A stretch of 25,324 bases of DNA, from NCBI GenBank assembly GCA_946222005.1, contig CAMIHP010000010.1:1-25324 (forward strand), in the 5' to 3' direction. A program made the translations under genes and the position numbers. Source of the DNA: an uncultured Candidatus Saccharibacteria bacterium (GTDB lineage: Bacteria > Patescibacteriota > Saccharimonadia > Saccharimonadales > Saccharimonadaceae). The notes below the pieces were generated by a model. It did not search any database. It was not told the DNA's origin and saw only the letters and a list, made by a program, of their open reading frames with translations. Below, one piece after another: positions 8,224-15,520 of this stretch. Each line of letters opens with the position of its first letter. Within the stretch, counting starts at the first letter, position 1.

Positions 8224-8625
8224 ATGAAACGACAATTTTTTGCCTTTATTATCCGCTGGGTGCTAAATTCACTTGGGCTGTGGATTGCCGTACGTATCTT
8301 TGGTACAGGCTATATCGGTGTCCAACCCGATATGAGCATTGCGGTGTTTTTGCTGGCTGGGCTCATCTTCTCGGTTGTCAATGCAGTCTTTAAGCCGATT
8401 GCTATCATCCTATCGCTTCCCGCTATTCTCGTCACACTAGGCCTCTTTACCGTCGTTGTCAACGGCTTTATGGTCTATATTTCGTTAATACTAGCACCAG
8501 GCCTCAAGATGACGTTTCTTCACTCCATCTTGACAGGCCTGATTATGAGTCTGGTAAACTATATAGTAAGCAGCGCGCTCGAGCTAAATTATGGGCGCAC
8601 GCAGGAGGAACAACATGAATCTTGA
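8224..8625 (+). CDS. Four-TM membrane protein, phage-holin-4 (YvlD-like) superfamily
   Basis: The protein has 133 residues and four predicted membrane segments: about residues 8-25, 38-58, 62-86 and 96-117. The segment LAGLIFSVVNAVFKPIAIILSLPAILVTLGLFTVVVNGFMVYI is typical of the family named mycobacterial 4-TMS phage holin (Pfam Phage_holin_4_2), which includes Bacillus YvlD. Chromosomal members have no proven holin role and are better treated as small integral membrane proteins of unknown function. Its start has a strong promoter 7 nt upstream and no Shine-Dalgarno. The last codons overlap the secG start by 11 nt, so it is probably the first gene of a unit with secG and the peptide-binding protein. 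Confidence 0.85.
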   Translation: MKRQFFAFIIRWVLNSLGLWIAVRIFGTGYIGVQPDMSIAVFLLAGLIFSVVNAVFKPIAIILSLPAILVTLGLFTVVVNGFMVYISLILAPGLKMTFLHSILTGLIMSLVNYIVSSALELNYGRTQEEQHES

Positions 8626-8848
8626 TAATATTCTACAAACAATAATGATTGGCTCGGCCATCTTGATGATCCTGGCTATTTTGCTCCAGCAGCGCGGGGC
8701 GACGCTTGGTGCAGGCTTTGGTGCCTCGGGTGAGCTCTATACCACGCGGCGTGGCCTAGACAAGAACCTCTTCGAGGCGACGATCTTCTTGGCTGTTACC
8801 TTTGTTGGGTCTATTTTGGCGGCACTCTTGTTGCCGTCTGCGGGGTAG
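8615..8848 (+). CDS. secG: Preprotein translocase subunit SecG
   Basis: The 77-residue protein has two membrane segments (about residues 3-25 and 52-74) joined by the conserved cytoplasmic loop LLQQRGATLGAGFGASGELYTTRRG. This is the SecG hallmark: a GxG/ASG loop, then RRG, then a second helix with Phe and Thr. SecG associates with SecYE and helps SecA-driven export. The open frame runs upstream to 8591, but a strong Shine-Dalgarno AGGAGGA (8603-8609) stands 5 nt before the ATG at 8615, giving the usual SecG N-terminus MNLDNIL. It overlaps the upstream membrane protein gene by 11 nt and is followed after 3 nt by the peptide-binding protein gene. Confidence 0.93.
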   Translation: MNLDNILQTIMIGSAILMILAILLQQRGATLGAGFGASGELYTTRRGLDKNLFEATIFLAVTFVGSILAALLLPSAG

Positions 8849-8851
8849 GGC

Positions 8852-10714
8852 ATGGCGAATCGGCAGGAGAAGCACCTCCAGCGCCGTGAGACCTCGTCGG
8901 CAGTTGTGCCTCAGGAGGATGAATCGCTGCGGGCAGCTAAAGCAGCGAAATCGGTGCCATCGCGCCGCAAGAAGCCACGCCGTGACCTCAAGCAGCTCGA
9001 AGACAGCGCGACGCGCCACGTTGGCAAGTTCCTAGGGAGCCGCTTCGAGAGTTTGCGTCGAGCCCGGCGGCGGGTTGTGCTGTGGCTTGTCCTTATTGCG
9101 GTGATTTTGCTTGGTATTATTGCTCAGATCTTTATCCGCCGCGACGCAACGACGGCAACTGGTGGGACCGGCGGGACGTATATCGAGGGGGCGCTTGGCC
9201 CGATTGAGACGCTGAATCCTCTCTTTGCAACCAGCAGTGCCGAGCTTTCGGCCAGCCAACTCATGTTCTCCTCGCTTTATCATTACGACGCCAAGGGTTC
9301 GCTCCATACAGATGTTGCGACGAGCCTTGCCTATAACGAAGCGAGCAAAACCTACACCGCTCAATTGCGTGATGACGTCCGCTGGCACGATGGGCATAAG
9401 CTTACCGCCAAGGATGTTGTCTTCACGATCAACCTTATCAAAAACCCGGCGGTGCGCTCGCCCTTGCGTGTCAACTGGGTCGACGTCCAGGCTAAGGCGG
9501 TCAACGATACCACTGTGCAGTTTGTATTACCTGCAACGTATGCTGCCTTCCCCCATGCATTGACCTTCCCAATCTTACCAGAACATATGCTGAGCTCAGC
9601 AACGCCAAGCTCAATGCGCCAGGCACCATTTAATCATTCGCCAGTTGGTAGTGGGCCGTTTAAGTTCCAGATTTTGCAATCGACCAACAATGCTCGCCGG
9701 CCAAAGACCGTGCATGTCGTTGCCTTTGATGGCTACTATGGTGGCCGACCCAAGCTCGATCGCTTCGAGCTCCAAGCTTATAGCACGCAGCAAGATATCG
9801 TCTCTGCTCTGCAAGCTGGTGAGTTGAGTGGCGCAACCGACCTCTCCGTTGTGATGCGCAAAGATATCCCGCGCAACCAATACACCACGACTACTGTACC
9901 GACCGACCGTGGGGTGTATTTGCTCATGAATAATACCAACCCCATTCTCAAAGATCGCGCGGTGCGCAAAGCCCTCCAGCTGGGCACCAACACCGCTGCG
10001 ATTCGCACCTCGCTAGGTGAGGGTGTGCAGCGCCTCGATGGGCCGTTTATTCCGAGCCAACTTGGGGGCATTAATACACCATCTGCAGATAAGCATGACA
10101 AAGCAAAGGCTGCTGCGATGCTGGATGAAGCAGGCTGGAAGCTCGCTGATGGCAGCAAAGTCCGCAGCAAAGATGGCCAAAAGCTGGAGATTATGATCAC
10201 CACCACGAAGGGCGCAGAGTACGAAGCTGTTTTGGCTAAAGTCATGGAGCAGTGGCAACAGCTTGGCGTGGCAGTGACGCAGCAAGTGATCGACCGCTCG
10301 GCGACGTCATCTACCTTTGTCCAAGGGACATTGCAGGGGCGAAGCTACGATGTTTTGCTCTATGAGTTGGCGATTGGTGCCGACCCTGATGTCTATGCCT
10401 ATTGGCACTCCTCTCAGACTGGCTATCAGGGGTATAACTTCGTCAATTACACGAGCCGCACCGCAGATGCCGCGCTGGCCAGTGCCCGGACGCGTCTCGA
10501 GCCAAAGCTGCGTGCTGCCAAGTATAAAGCGTTTGCCGAGCAGTGGTATAGCGACGTGCCGGCGATTGGTCTCTATCGGTCGGCTAGTGTGTATGCTACA
10601 GGCCCCGGTGTACAGGCCATCCAGCAGGGCGATACCCTTGTCTCTGGTGCAGATCGCTACGCAGACGTCCTCCGTTGGACAGTTACCACGCGAGATGTTT
10701 ACAAAACCCCCTAA
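8852..10714 (+). CDS. Membrane-anchored ABC-type peptide-binding protein (SBP_bac_5)
   Basis: This 620-residue protein has a Lys/Arg-rich cytoplasmic tail (residues 1-74), one membrane segment (about 75-95, VVLWLVLIAVILLGIIAQIF) and an extracytoplasmic domain of the OppA/DppA type. Family landmarks are YIEGALGPIETLNPLFATSS (start of lobe 1), LRDDVRWHDGHKLTAKDVVFTINLI, the hinge motif SPVGSGPFKF, and a late YNFVNYTS. Typical OppA proteins are lipoproteins of 530-560 residues with a short signal. Here no lipobox Cys is present and a transmembrane anchor replaces it. No ABC permease or ATPase gene is adjacent. Placement after secG suggests co-expression. It probably captures oligopeptides at the cell surface, and the aminopeptidase encoded upstream could process them. 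The domain call is firm. The substrate is inferred. Confidence 0.9.
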   Translation: MANRQEKHLQRRETSSAVVPQEDESLRAAKAAKSVPSRRKKPRRDLKQLEDSATRHVGKFLGSRFESLRRARRRVVLWLVLIAVILLGIIAQIFIRRDATTATGGTGGTYIEGALGPIETLNPLFATSSAELSASQLMFSSLYHYDAKGSLHTDVATSLAYNEASKTYTAQLRDDVRWHDGHKLTAKDVVFTINLIKNPAVRSPLRVNWVDVQAKAVNDTTVQFVLPATYAAFPHALTFPILPEHMLSSATPSSMRQAPFNHSPVGSGPFKFQILQSTNNARRPKTVHVVAFDGYYGGRPKLDRFELQAYSTQQDIVSALQAGELSGATDLSVVMRKDIPRNQYTTTTVPTDRGVYLLMNNTNPILKDRAVRKALQLGTNTAAIRTSLGEGVQRLDGPFIPSQLGGINTPSADKHDKAKAAAMLDEAGWKLADGSKVRSKDGQKLEIMITTTKGAEYEAVLAKVMEQWQQLGVAVTQQVIDRSATSSTFVQGTLQGRSYDVLLYELAIGADPDVYAYWHSSQTGYQGYNFVNYTSRTADAALASARTRLEPKLRAAKYKAFAEQWYSDVPAIGLYRSASVYATGPGVQAIQQGDTLVSGADRYADVLRWTVTTRDVYKTP

Positions 10715-10727
10715 CATGCGGTATAAT
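10698..10727 (+). promoter_or_regulatory. Promoter of tRNA-Leu(GAG)
   Basis: TTTACA (10698-10703), an 18-nt spacer and TATAAT (10722-10727) precede the tRNA by 19 nt. The -35 lies within the last codons of the peptide-binding protein gene. Confidence 0.75.
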
Positions 10728-10746
10728 CAACAGTGTCGCGAGATAT

Positions 10747-10834
10747 GCGGACGTGGCGGAATTGGTAGACGCGTCAGCTTGAGGGGCTGGTGAGCATTGC
10801 GCTCGTGGAAGTTCAAGTCTTCTCGTCCGCACCA
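10747..10834 (+). tRNA. tRNA-Leu (GAG)
   Basis: An 88-nt class II tRNA. The acceptor stem GCGGACG pairs with CGTCCGC, the D-loop has GGTAGAC, and the anticodon loop TTGAGGG places GAG at positions 34-36. It has a long variable arm and the T-loop GTTCAAGTC, and CCA is encoded. It reads CTC and CTT codons. It has its own promoter and terminator. Confidence 0.96.
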
Positions 10835-10859
10835 GATATGATGCCTCGTGACACATCAG

Positions 10860-10889
10860 CACCACCAAGACGGTGGTGTTTTGTTTTTA
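10860..10889 (+). terminator. Rho-independent terminator after tRNA-Leu
   Basis: CACCACC (10860-10866) pairs with GGTGGTG (10872-10878) around a 5-nt loop and is followed by a T-rich run TTTTGTTTTT. Confidence 0.85.
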
Positions 10890-10970
10890 TAAAAAACAGC
10901 AGGAAAAGGGCAAATACAAGATGTCTATGTAAGCAACTCGCTTGGATACCACGCAGCGTATGATGCACCC

Positions 10971-11203
10971 TTCTTGAGATAAAAAGTAAAGACTATAAAA
11001 CGGCTTAACCATAAAATGCAACAATTAATCGGCGAACTGCTTGTGTTTTGCAAAAGGGTGGTGCATAATAAAGACAAGCTGGTACGCAAAAAGGGGTACC
11101 GTTGCGTCCAAACACAAACATCGTGCCAAAACAAACATTGTGCCCCAGGGTGGGCGCGTAGCAGCTACTGGCAAATCACCTCTAGTCAAAGAGGTGATTT
11201 TTT
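10971..11203 (+). ncRNA. Candidate structured non-coding RNA ending in a strong terminator
   Basis: The 333-base stretch between the tRNA-Leu terminator and tRNA-Ala has no convincing protein gene. A TATGAT at 10959-10964 could start a transcript near 10971. From about 11030 it is full of complementary segments: TTGTGTTT (11041-11048) with AAACACAA (11110-11117), ACGCAA with TTGCGT, GGTAC with GTACC, GTGCCC with GGGCGC, and GTAG with CTAC. It holds a near-perfect direct repeat, ACAAACAT[C/T]GTGCC, at 11114-11127 and 11131-11144. It ends in an 11-bp perfect terminator hairpin that belongs to no annotated gene. It lacks the SRP RNA, RNase P or tmRNA signatures. The 5' end and function are unknown. 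It could also be the decayed tail of a lost gene. Confidence 0.4.
11173..11203 (+). terminator. Strong Rho-independent terminator upstream of tRNA-Ala
   Basis: AAATCACCTCT (11173-11183) and AGAGGTGATTT (11190-11200) form a perfect 11-bp stem with a 6-nt loop, followed by more T (six in a row with the stem end). No coding gene lies directly upstream on the plus strand. Confidence 0.88.
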
Positions 11204-11222
11204 GCTATAGTCTATAGCAGAC

Positions 11223-11299
11223 GGGGCATTAGCTCATTTGGCTAGAGCGCTTCGCTGGCAGCGAAGAGGTGACCAGTTCGAATCTGGTATGCTCCACCA
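11223..11299 (+). tRNA. tRNA-Ala (GGC)
   Basis: A 77-nt tRNA. The acceptor GGGGCAT pairs with ATGCTCC (one G-T pair). The anticodon stem CTTCG/CGAAG encloses CTGGCAG, with GGC as anticodon. The T-loop is GTTCGAATC and CCA is encoded. One base separates it from the following tRNA-Val, so the two are surely one transcript. Confidence 0.95.
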
Positions 11300-11300
11300 T

Positions 11301-11377
11301 GGATCTTTAGCTCAGTTGGCTAGAGCGCACGATTCACATTCGTGAGGTCGCAGGTTCGAATCCTGCAAGATCCACCA
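11301..11377 (+). tRNA. tRNA-Val (CAC)
   Basis: A 77-nt tRNA. The acceptor GGATCTT pairs with AAGATCC. The anticodon stem CACGA/TCGTG encloses TTCACAT, giving anticodon CAC for GTG codons. The T-arm is CAGGTTCGAATCCTG and CCA is encoded. Confidence 0.95.
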
Positions 11378-11471
11378 TTTTGGAATTATTCATTTTTAGT
11401 GCCAACACCGTATTGTTTTTGAGCAGTATCTTGTCTGCCAATAGAATGTAGTTTGCTAAGGGAGGACTCCA

Positions 11472-12497
11472 ATGAAAGTTGCAATAATAGGTACTGGCGT
11501 CGGTATACGAACACATCTTGCGGGACTAAGTCTCCTTCCTAAGGTGGAAGTTGTTGGCGTCGTTGGCTCGACAAAGGAACGAGCCGCACAGCATCTACAG
11601 TCTCATGGATACGACAAAGACCTTGCTGAATCGTTTGATGATGTAATGGCAAAGTCACCTGATATCGTTTGTCTGACAACACCAGTATGCTGTCGGGATG
11701 AGTACTGGGAGCGACTTGCTCACGAACAGTGTTTTATATTGGCAGAAAAGCCAGTCTGTGGCGACGACTTGTCGCTTCCATATTTTGATGCCGTCAAAGA
11801 TCGTTGCGTGGTTGATTTCCAGCTTCGTGGCCTCGAGCAATTTCAGATCGTTGCCAAGATGATCAACGAGGGTACGCTTGGTGATATTTGCTCAATTGAT
11901 CTCTTTGAACGCACCGCAGCTTTGCGGGCAGATTCGCTACCATCATGGATGACAACACCAGATCTTGGTGGTGGGCAGCGTATGGCAATGGGAAGCCACC
12001 TTCTTGACCTCGCCGTGTTCTTGCTCGGCGGCAACTATTCGAGCGTCCAAGAGTTTCAATGCAGCGCAGAAACAAGGAGGCGCGGGTCGTGGCGTGGAGC
12101 GCTGCCAAAAGGACAGCGGCCATCTGACGAGTGCTTTGATTGTTCATTCGTAATGAATCAGGCACGTGTGGCGATACGCACGACATCGATCAGCAGGGCA
12201 ACGCGCTCTCTCGAATTTCGCGTCGAAGGGACAGAAGGTGCGGCAGAATTCTGCTATCGTAACGGATCTGGTACTCTGCAACTATTCCACGAGAATGGTA
12301 GTGAAGTGTTGTACACCGACCAGGATGCATCTGCAGTGCACACACAGCCTTCTTACCCGCTCGATAACTCGGTTTTTCGGGTTGCATACAACAGGTATTT
12401 TGCGTCAGTGTGCGAATGGACTGAAGGCAAGGACTCGAGCATTCCGACCTCATTGAGCGATGGGCTTGCAAATGCGAGATTATTGCAAAAGAAATAA
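11472..12497 (+). CDS. Gfo/Idh/MocA-family NAD(P)-dependent oxidoreductase
   Basis: The protein has 341 residues. The N-terminal Rossmann fold starts MKVAIIGTGVGIRTHLAGL, with the GxGxG-type nucleotide loop and the His that the family keeps. AEKPVCGDD (about residues 93-101) contains the EKP motif with the family lysine. GGGQRMAMGSHLLDLAVFLLGG (about 166-187) is the C-terminal domain motif GGG..DxGSHxxDL. Members oxidise or reduce sugars, inositols and related polyols. The substrate cannot be told here. A good Shine-Dalgarno, GGAGG at 11461-11465, precedes the ATG. The gene stands alone between tRNA-Val and an oppositely oriented tRNA-Ala. It uses codons such as ATA, TCA and AGG more freely than its neighbours, which suggests acquisition by transfer. 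No partner sugar gene is adjacent. Confidence 0.85.
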   Translation: MKVAIIGTGVGIRTHLAGLSLLPKVEVVGVVGSTKERAAQHLQSHGYDKDLAESFDDVMAKSPDIVCLTTPVCCRDEYWERLAHEQCFILAEKPVCGDDLSLPYFDAVKDRCVVDFQLRGLEQFQIVAKMINEGTLGDICSIDLFERTAALRADSLPSWMTTPDLGGGQRMAMGSHLLDLAVFLLGGNYSSVQEFQCSAETRRRGSWRGALPKGQRPSDECFDCSFVMNQARVAIRTTSISRATRSLEFRVEGTEGAAEFCYRNGSGTLQLFHENGSEVLYTDQDASAVHTQPSYPLDNSVFRVAYNRYFASVCEWTEGKDSSIPTSLSDGLANARLLQKK

Positions 12498-12504
12498 TAA
12501 CACC

Positions 12505-12580
12505 TGGTGGAGATAGAGGGATTCAAACCCTCGACCTCAGCAATGCGAATGCTGCGCTCTATCAGCTGAGCTATATCCCC
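12505..12580 (-). tRNA. tRNA-Ala (CGC)
   Basis: A 76-nt tRNA on the minus strand. The acceptor GGGGATA pairs with TATCTCC (one G-T pair). The anticodon stem CAGCA/TGCTG encloses TTCGCAT, giving CGC for GCG codons. CCA is encoded. It lies 7 nt past the oxidoreductase stop, converging with it. Confidence 0.95.
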
Positions 12581-12644
12581 ACGGCTTCTTCTATTCAAGC
12601 ACAAACCAGCGGGAGAATCAACCAGTAGCATTCCCGCTTGTTTC

Positions 12645-12653
12645 TGATAAAAT
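12645..12653 (+). promoter_or_regulatory. Extended -10 of the Mur ligase gene
   Basis: TGATAAAAT reads as TGn followed by TAAAAT (12648-12653). It ends 6 nt before the ATG at 12660, so the mRNA should be leaderless. No Shine-Dalgarno is present. Confidence 0.6.
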
Positions 12654-12659
12654 AAGGAT

Positions 12660-13970
12660 ATGTTCAAAAAGTTTATCCAAAAGCGGCTCGAGATGTATGT
12701 GAGCCGGTATTTTCAAGCCCATCCAGAGGTTAAGTTGATCGTCGTGGTGGGGAGCGTGGGCAAGACGAGCACCAAGCGAGCGGTGGCTACCTTGCTATCG
12801 CAGCGCTACCGTGTGCGCATGCTTGATAATAACCATAATACCAATCTCTCGGCGCCGTGTGGTATTCTCGGCGTAACATACCCCAGTAAGGTGCACAGTA
12901 TTGGTGCTTGGCTTAAAGTGTTTGCAGCGGCTCGGCGGCGGGTTACTGAGCCAGCTGACGTCGATGTGATTGTCCAGGAGCTTGGTACTGATCGGCCAGG
13001 GGAGATTGCCGACTTTGGCCGCTACCTCCGGCCTGACCTTGCCTTAGTGACGGCAGTAACGCCAGAGCATATGGAGTTCTTTGGCTCGATTGAGGCGGTG
13101 GCGCAAGAGGAGCTCTCCGTGACGCAGTATGCGCGCCGAGCACTGATTAATCGCGATGATATTGAGGGGCGCTTTGCCGATCTGATCGCTACTCCACACT
13201 TTAGTACGTATGGTACGACTGGCCTTGCTGAGTATCGCTTCGAACAGCAGAACTTTGATGCTGAGGTGGGCTATCGTGGGGGGATTATTGCTCCACCAAA
13301 CATTGCTCAGCCATTTGCGGCGGCCATTAACGTGGTGGGTGAGCACAGCCTACGGCCAATCGTTGGTGCCGTCGCGGCGGCCTTGCTCTATGGCTGCACA
13401 CCAGATGAAGTAGTGAAGGGTCTTGCGCTGATCAAGCCTGTCCCTGGGCGGATGAACCCACTGCTGGGCCTTGGCGATACAACAATTATCGACGATACAT
13501 ACAACTCCAGCCCAGCTGCTGCGCTGGCTGCTCTGCAGACGCTCTATAGCTTTGCGCAGGCACCGCAGCGGATCGCTATCCTTGGTGACATGAATGAGCT
13601 GGGTGCCTCGAGCCAGGCCGAGCACGAGAAGCTTGGCATGGCCTGCGACTCGCATTTGCTTGATTGGGTAGTGACGGTTGGCGGCGAGACAGAGAAATAT
13701 CTTGCGCCCGCTGCCCGCCGGCGTGGCTGCCAGGTGAAGGTATGCCGCAATGCGATTGAGGCAGGGCAATTTGTCCGTTCGGTAGCACGGCCTGGTGCAG
13801 TGATTCTTGCTAAGGGGTCACAAGGTGGGATATTCCTTGAAGAGGCGGTTAAGATCCTCTGTGTCCTGAGCGAAGATACCGAGCTGGTGCGTCAATCGCT
13901 CGCTTGGCAAGCCATCAAAGCGCCGTATTTTTCGGAATACGAGACCTTCTTTGATGGGCCAAGCCAGTAG
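12660..13970 (+). CDS. MurF-like Mur ligase lacking the N-terminal substrate domain
   Basis: This 436-residue protein has the Mur ligase central ATPase domain and C-terminal domain. The P-loop GSVGKTSTK is at residues 31-39, NNHNTNLSAP follows at 57-66, and ELGTDRPGEIADF at 107-119 resembles the MurF EMG..RPGEI motif. His137 sits in TPEHMEFFGS, followed by DDTYNSSPAA (MurF type), GDMNELG and LAKGSQG. In MurF, which joins D-Ala-D-Ala to UDP-MurNAc-tripeptide, the P-loop comes near residue 105 after a UDP-binding domain. That domain is missing here. The family's carbamoylated lysine, normally in an AKAKGE context after the His motif, appears replaced by Gln-Glu-Glu (149-151). It may be a divergent MurF or a Mur-like ligase with another substrate. 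No other peptidoglycan gene is adjacent. Confidence 0.82.
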   Translation: MFKKFIQKRLEMYVSRYFQAHPEVKLIVVVGSVGKTSTKRAVATLLSQRYRVRMLDNNHNTNLSAPCGILGVTYPSKVHSIGAWLKVFAAARRRVTEPADVDVIVQELGTDRPGEIADFGRYLRPDLALVTAVTPEHMEFFGSIEAVAQEELSVTQYARRALINRDDIEGRFADLIATPHFSTYGTTGLAEYRFEQQNFDAEVGYRGGIIAPPNIAQPFAAAINVVGEHSLRPIVGAVAAALLYGCTPDEVVKGLALIKPVPGRMNPLLGLGDTTIIDDTYNSSPAAALAALQTLYSFAQAPQRIAILGDMNELGASSQAEHEKLGMACDSHLLDWVVTVGGETEKYLAPAARRRGCQVKVCRNAIEAGQFVRSVARPGAVILAKGSQGGIFLEEAVKILCVLSEDTELVRQSLAWQAIKAPYFSEYETFFDGPSQ

Positions 13971-13987
13971 CGTTAATACGCGATTTA

Positions 13988-13996
13988 TGGTATATT
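13988..13996 (+). promoter_or_regulatory. Extended -10 of the proline-rich surface protein gene
   Basis: TGG TATATT forms an extended -10 about 40 nt before the ATG at 14036. The leader carries a Shine-Dalgarno GGAGAA (14024-14029), 6 nt before the start. Confidence 0.5.
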
Positions 13997-14035
13997 CTTA
14001 CGTGTGAGACTAGTGTATTAAGCGGAGAACCATCT

Positions 14036-15430
14036 ATGCCAACAGAGAAAAAACCAAAGGCAACCAAGCGCAGCACAACGCGCAAGACGTCGCCAAAAAA
14101 TGAGCCAGAACAAACTCCGGCCAAGGCTAATGAGCCAGTAACCCCAGCTGCAGAGCCAGCTCCAGTAGCCGAACCGGCTACTCAGCCGATGCCAGAGCAG
14201 CCAGCTACTCCGGTCATGCAGCCAGCTCAGCCCCAGCCTCAATATCAGCCACACATGGTTCCAGGAGCTTTGCGTGTTCAGCCAGCCAAGAAGTCCCATC
14301 TTGGGCTTATTCTTGGCCTCGTCGGTGGTGGTGTAGCTTTTCTAGCACTTATTGCTGGTGTGCTGTTGTACTTCTTCTGGTATCAGAATCCACACAAGGT
14401 AGTCACAGATGGCGTGGCAAATCTAGTCACTGCACGGCAAGCGTCGTATAGCATGGGCGGTGATGTTACACCAAGCAGCACTAGCACTTCAGGCCCATCG
14501 AAGGTCACCTACAGAGTGAATCTACAGCATGCTGACCAAGTTGCTGGTGGCAACGGTGAGGTAACGATGGACCTCCCGCAGGTTGGCCAGATTACTGTCA
14601 AGGCTGAGATCTATGCGGATCGCGAAGCAACCTACTTCCGCGTCAATGGCATCAAAAAAGTATATGAAAAATATATTGATACCATGATCGACCAGTCCAT
14701 GAAGCGCTATAGCACCTCGAGTATGACCGATGAAGAGAAAGATACTGCGCGGAGTAAGATGCGCGAGCAGTATACCAAGCAAGCACTGCCTATCATCGAA
14801 AAAATCGATGGCAAATGGGTCAAGATGACGCAAGATGAGATGCGCAAAATGAGCCCAAATCGTACGACGACTCAGCAATGTACAGACGCAATTAATGCTA
14901 TGTACGACACTAAGGCTCGCAATGAGATCGCTGCAGTACTTCGCAAGCATGGCGATGTCTTTACAGTAGAGAAACTCAATAAGCCAGCGCTCGATAACGG
15001 TGCAGTGGGCTACAAGGTGACGGTAGCGAGCCCGTCGAGCCACGAAGCTCGTTCGCTGAGCCGCGACCTTGGCAACACCCGTGTTGGGGAGCTGCTTCGC
15101 CGCTGCAGCAACTCGACGTCGACCCGTGTGACAACACGCCAAAATGGCCGGACCATCAAGACCGAGCGGCACTCTGCTATCTCGGGGCCAGACTTGAGCC
15201 AGACGGATCTTGAGCTCTGGGTGTCGCCGTTCTCGCACGATGTGAAGCGCATTGTCATGAAGCCAACCAGCCAATCGTCTCAGCAGCCAGTGACGATCAA
15301 CGTTAATGACACGAAGGTTGATTTACGTAAGCCAAGCGAGAGCATCCCGTATAGCGAGCTCATGCGAGGCAGTAGCACCAGTAAAAATAACGACAGCGAT
15401 ACATCATCTACAAGCACCGGCGAAGCGTAG
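14036..15430 (+). CDS. Proline-rich, single-pass surface protein of unknown function
   Basis: This 464-residue protein is not assigned to a known family. The N-terminal 20 residues are Lys/Arg/Thr-rich, and residues 21-85 are low-complexity Pro/Ala/Glu/Gln with repeated EP and AEPA units. A strong membrane segment follows at about 88-115 (LGLILGLVGGGVAFLALIAGVLLYFFW), then about 350 residues predicted to lie outside the cell. That domain is Ser/Thr-rich with only two cysteines (282 and 357), which could form a disulfide. It ends in a Ser/Asp-rich disordered tail. The charge pattern predicts the proline-rich part in the cytoplasm. The same plan (basic cytosolic tail, one TM, outer domain) is seen in the peptide-binding protein. 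It has its own promoter, Shine-Dalgarno and terminator, so it is a single-gene unit. Confidence 0.8.
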   Translation: MPTEKKPKATKRSTTRKTSPKNEPEQTPAKANEPVTPAAEPAPVAEPATQPMPEQPATPVMQPAQPQPQYQPHMVPGALRVQPAKKSHLGLILGLVGGGVAFLALIAGVLLYFFWYQNPHKVVTDGVANLVTARQASYSMGGDVTPSSTSTSGPSKVTYRVNLQHADQVAGGNGEVTMDLPQVGQITVKAEIYADREATYFRVNGIKKVYEKYIDTMIDQSMKRYSTSSMTDEEKDTARSKMREQYTKQALPIIEKIDGKWVKMTQDEMRKMSPNRTTTQQCTDAINAMYDTKARNEIAAVLRKHGDVFTVEKLNKPALDNGAVGYKVTVASPSSHEARSLSRDLGNTRVGELLRRCSNSTSTRVTTRQNGRTIKTERHSAISGPDLSQTDLELWVSPFSHDVKRIVMKPTSQSSQQPVTINVNDTKVDLRKPSESIPYSELMRGSSTSKNNDSDTSSTSTGEA

Positions 15431-15452
15431 ACAAAACGCCGCACATAAATCC

Positions 15453-15490
15453 AACCCCGCTTTTGAGAAAAGAAGCGGGGTTGTCTTTGT
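15453..15490 (+). terminator. Rho-independent terminator after the surface protein gene
   Basis: AACCCCGCTT (15453-15462) pairs perfectly with AAGCGGGGTT (15473-15482), followed by TTGTCTTTGT. It insulates leuS, whose -10 begins 16 nt later. Confidence 0.85.
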
Positions 15491-15505
15491 CCTCGCCCAC
15501 TATGG

Positions 15506-15511
15506 TAGAAT
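15506..15511 (+). promoter_or_regulatory. -10 element of leuS
   Basis: TAGAAT directly abuts the first possible ATG at 15512. Transcription would start near 15518, past that codon, so the second in-frame ATG at 15521 is the more likely leuS start. Confidence 0.5.
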
Positions 15512-15520
15512 ATGAAAGAC

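Noticed and set aside
10317..10793. 158-codon plus-strand ORF
   Set aside because: It overlaps the peptide-binding protein gene and runs into tRNA-Leu.
11114..11144. Two short repeats as a possible CRISPR array
   Set aside because: There are only two 14-nt copies, separated by 3 nt, with no spacers and no cas genes.
11016..11210. 64-codon ORF in the intergenic stretch before tRNA-Ala
   Set aside because: There is no ribosome site, it runs through the terminator hairpin, and the product is Cys/Arg-rich without resemblance. The RNA structure is the better explanation.
10747..12580. tRNA island as an integrated element with att sites
   Set aside because: No integrase and no repeated tRNA 3' end were found flanking the oxidoreductase gene.
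14522..15274. 250-codon minus-strand ORF
   Set aside because: It is a shadow of the surface protein gene, which has its own promoter, Shine-Dalgarno and terminator.
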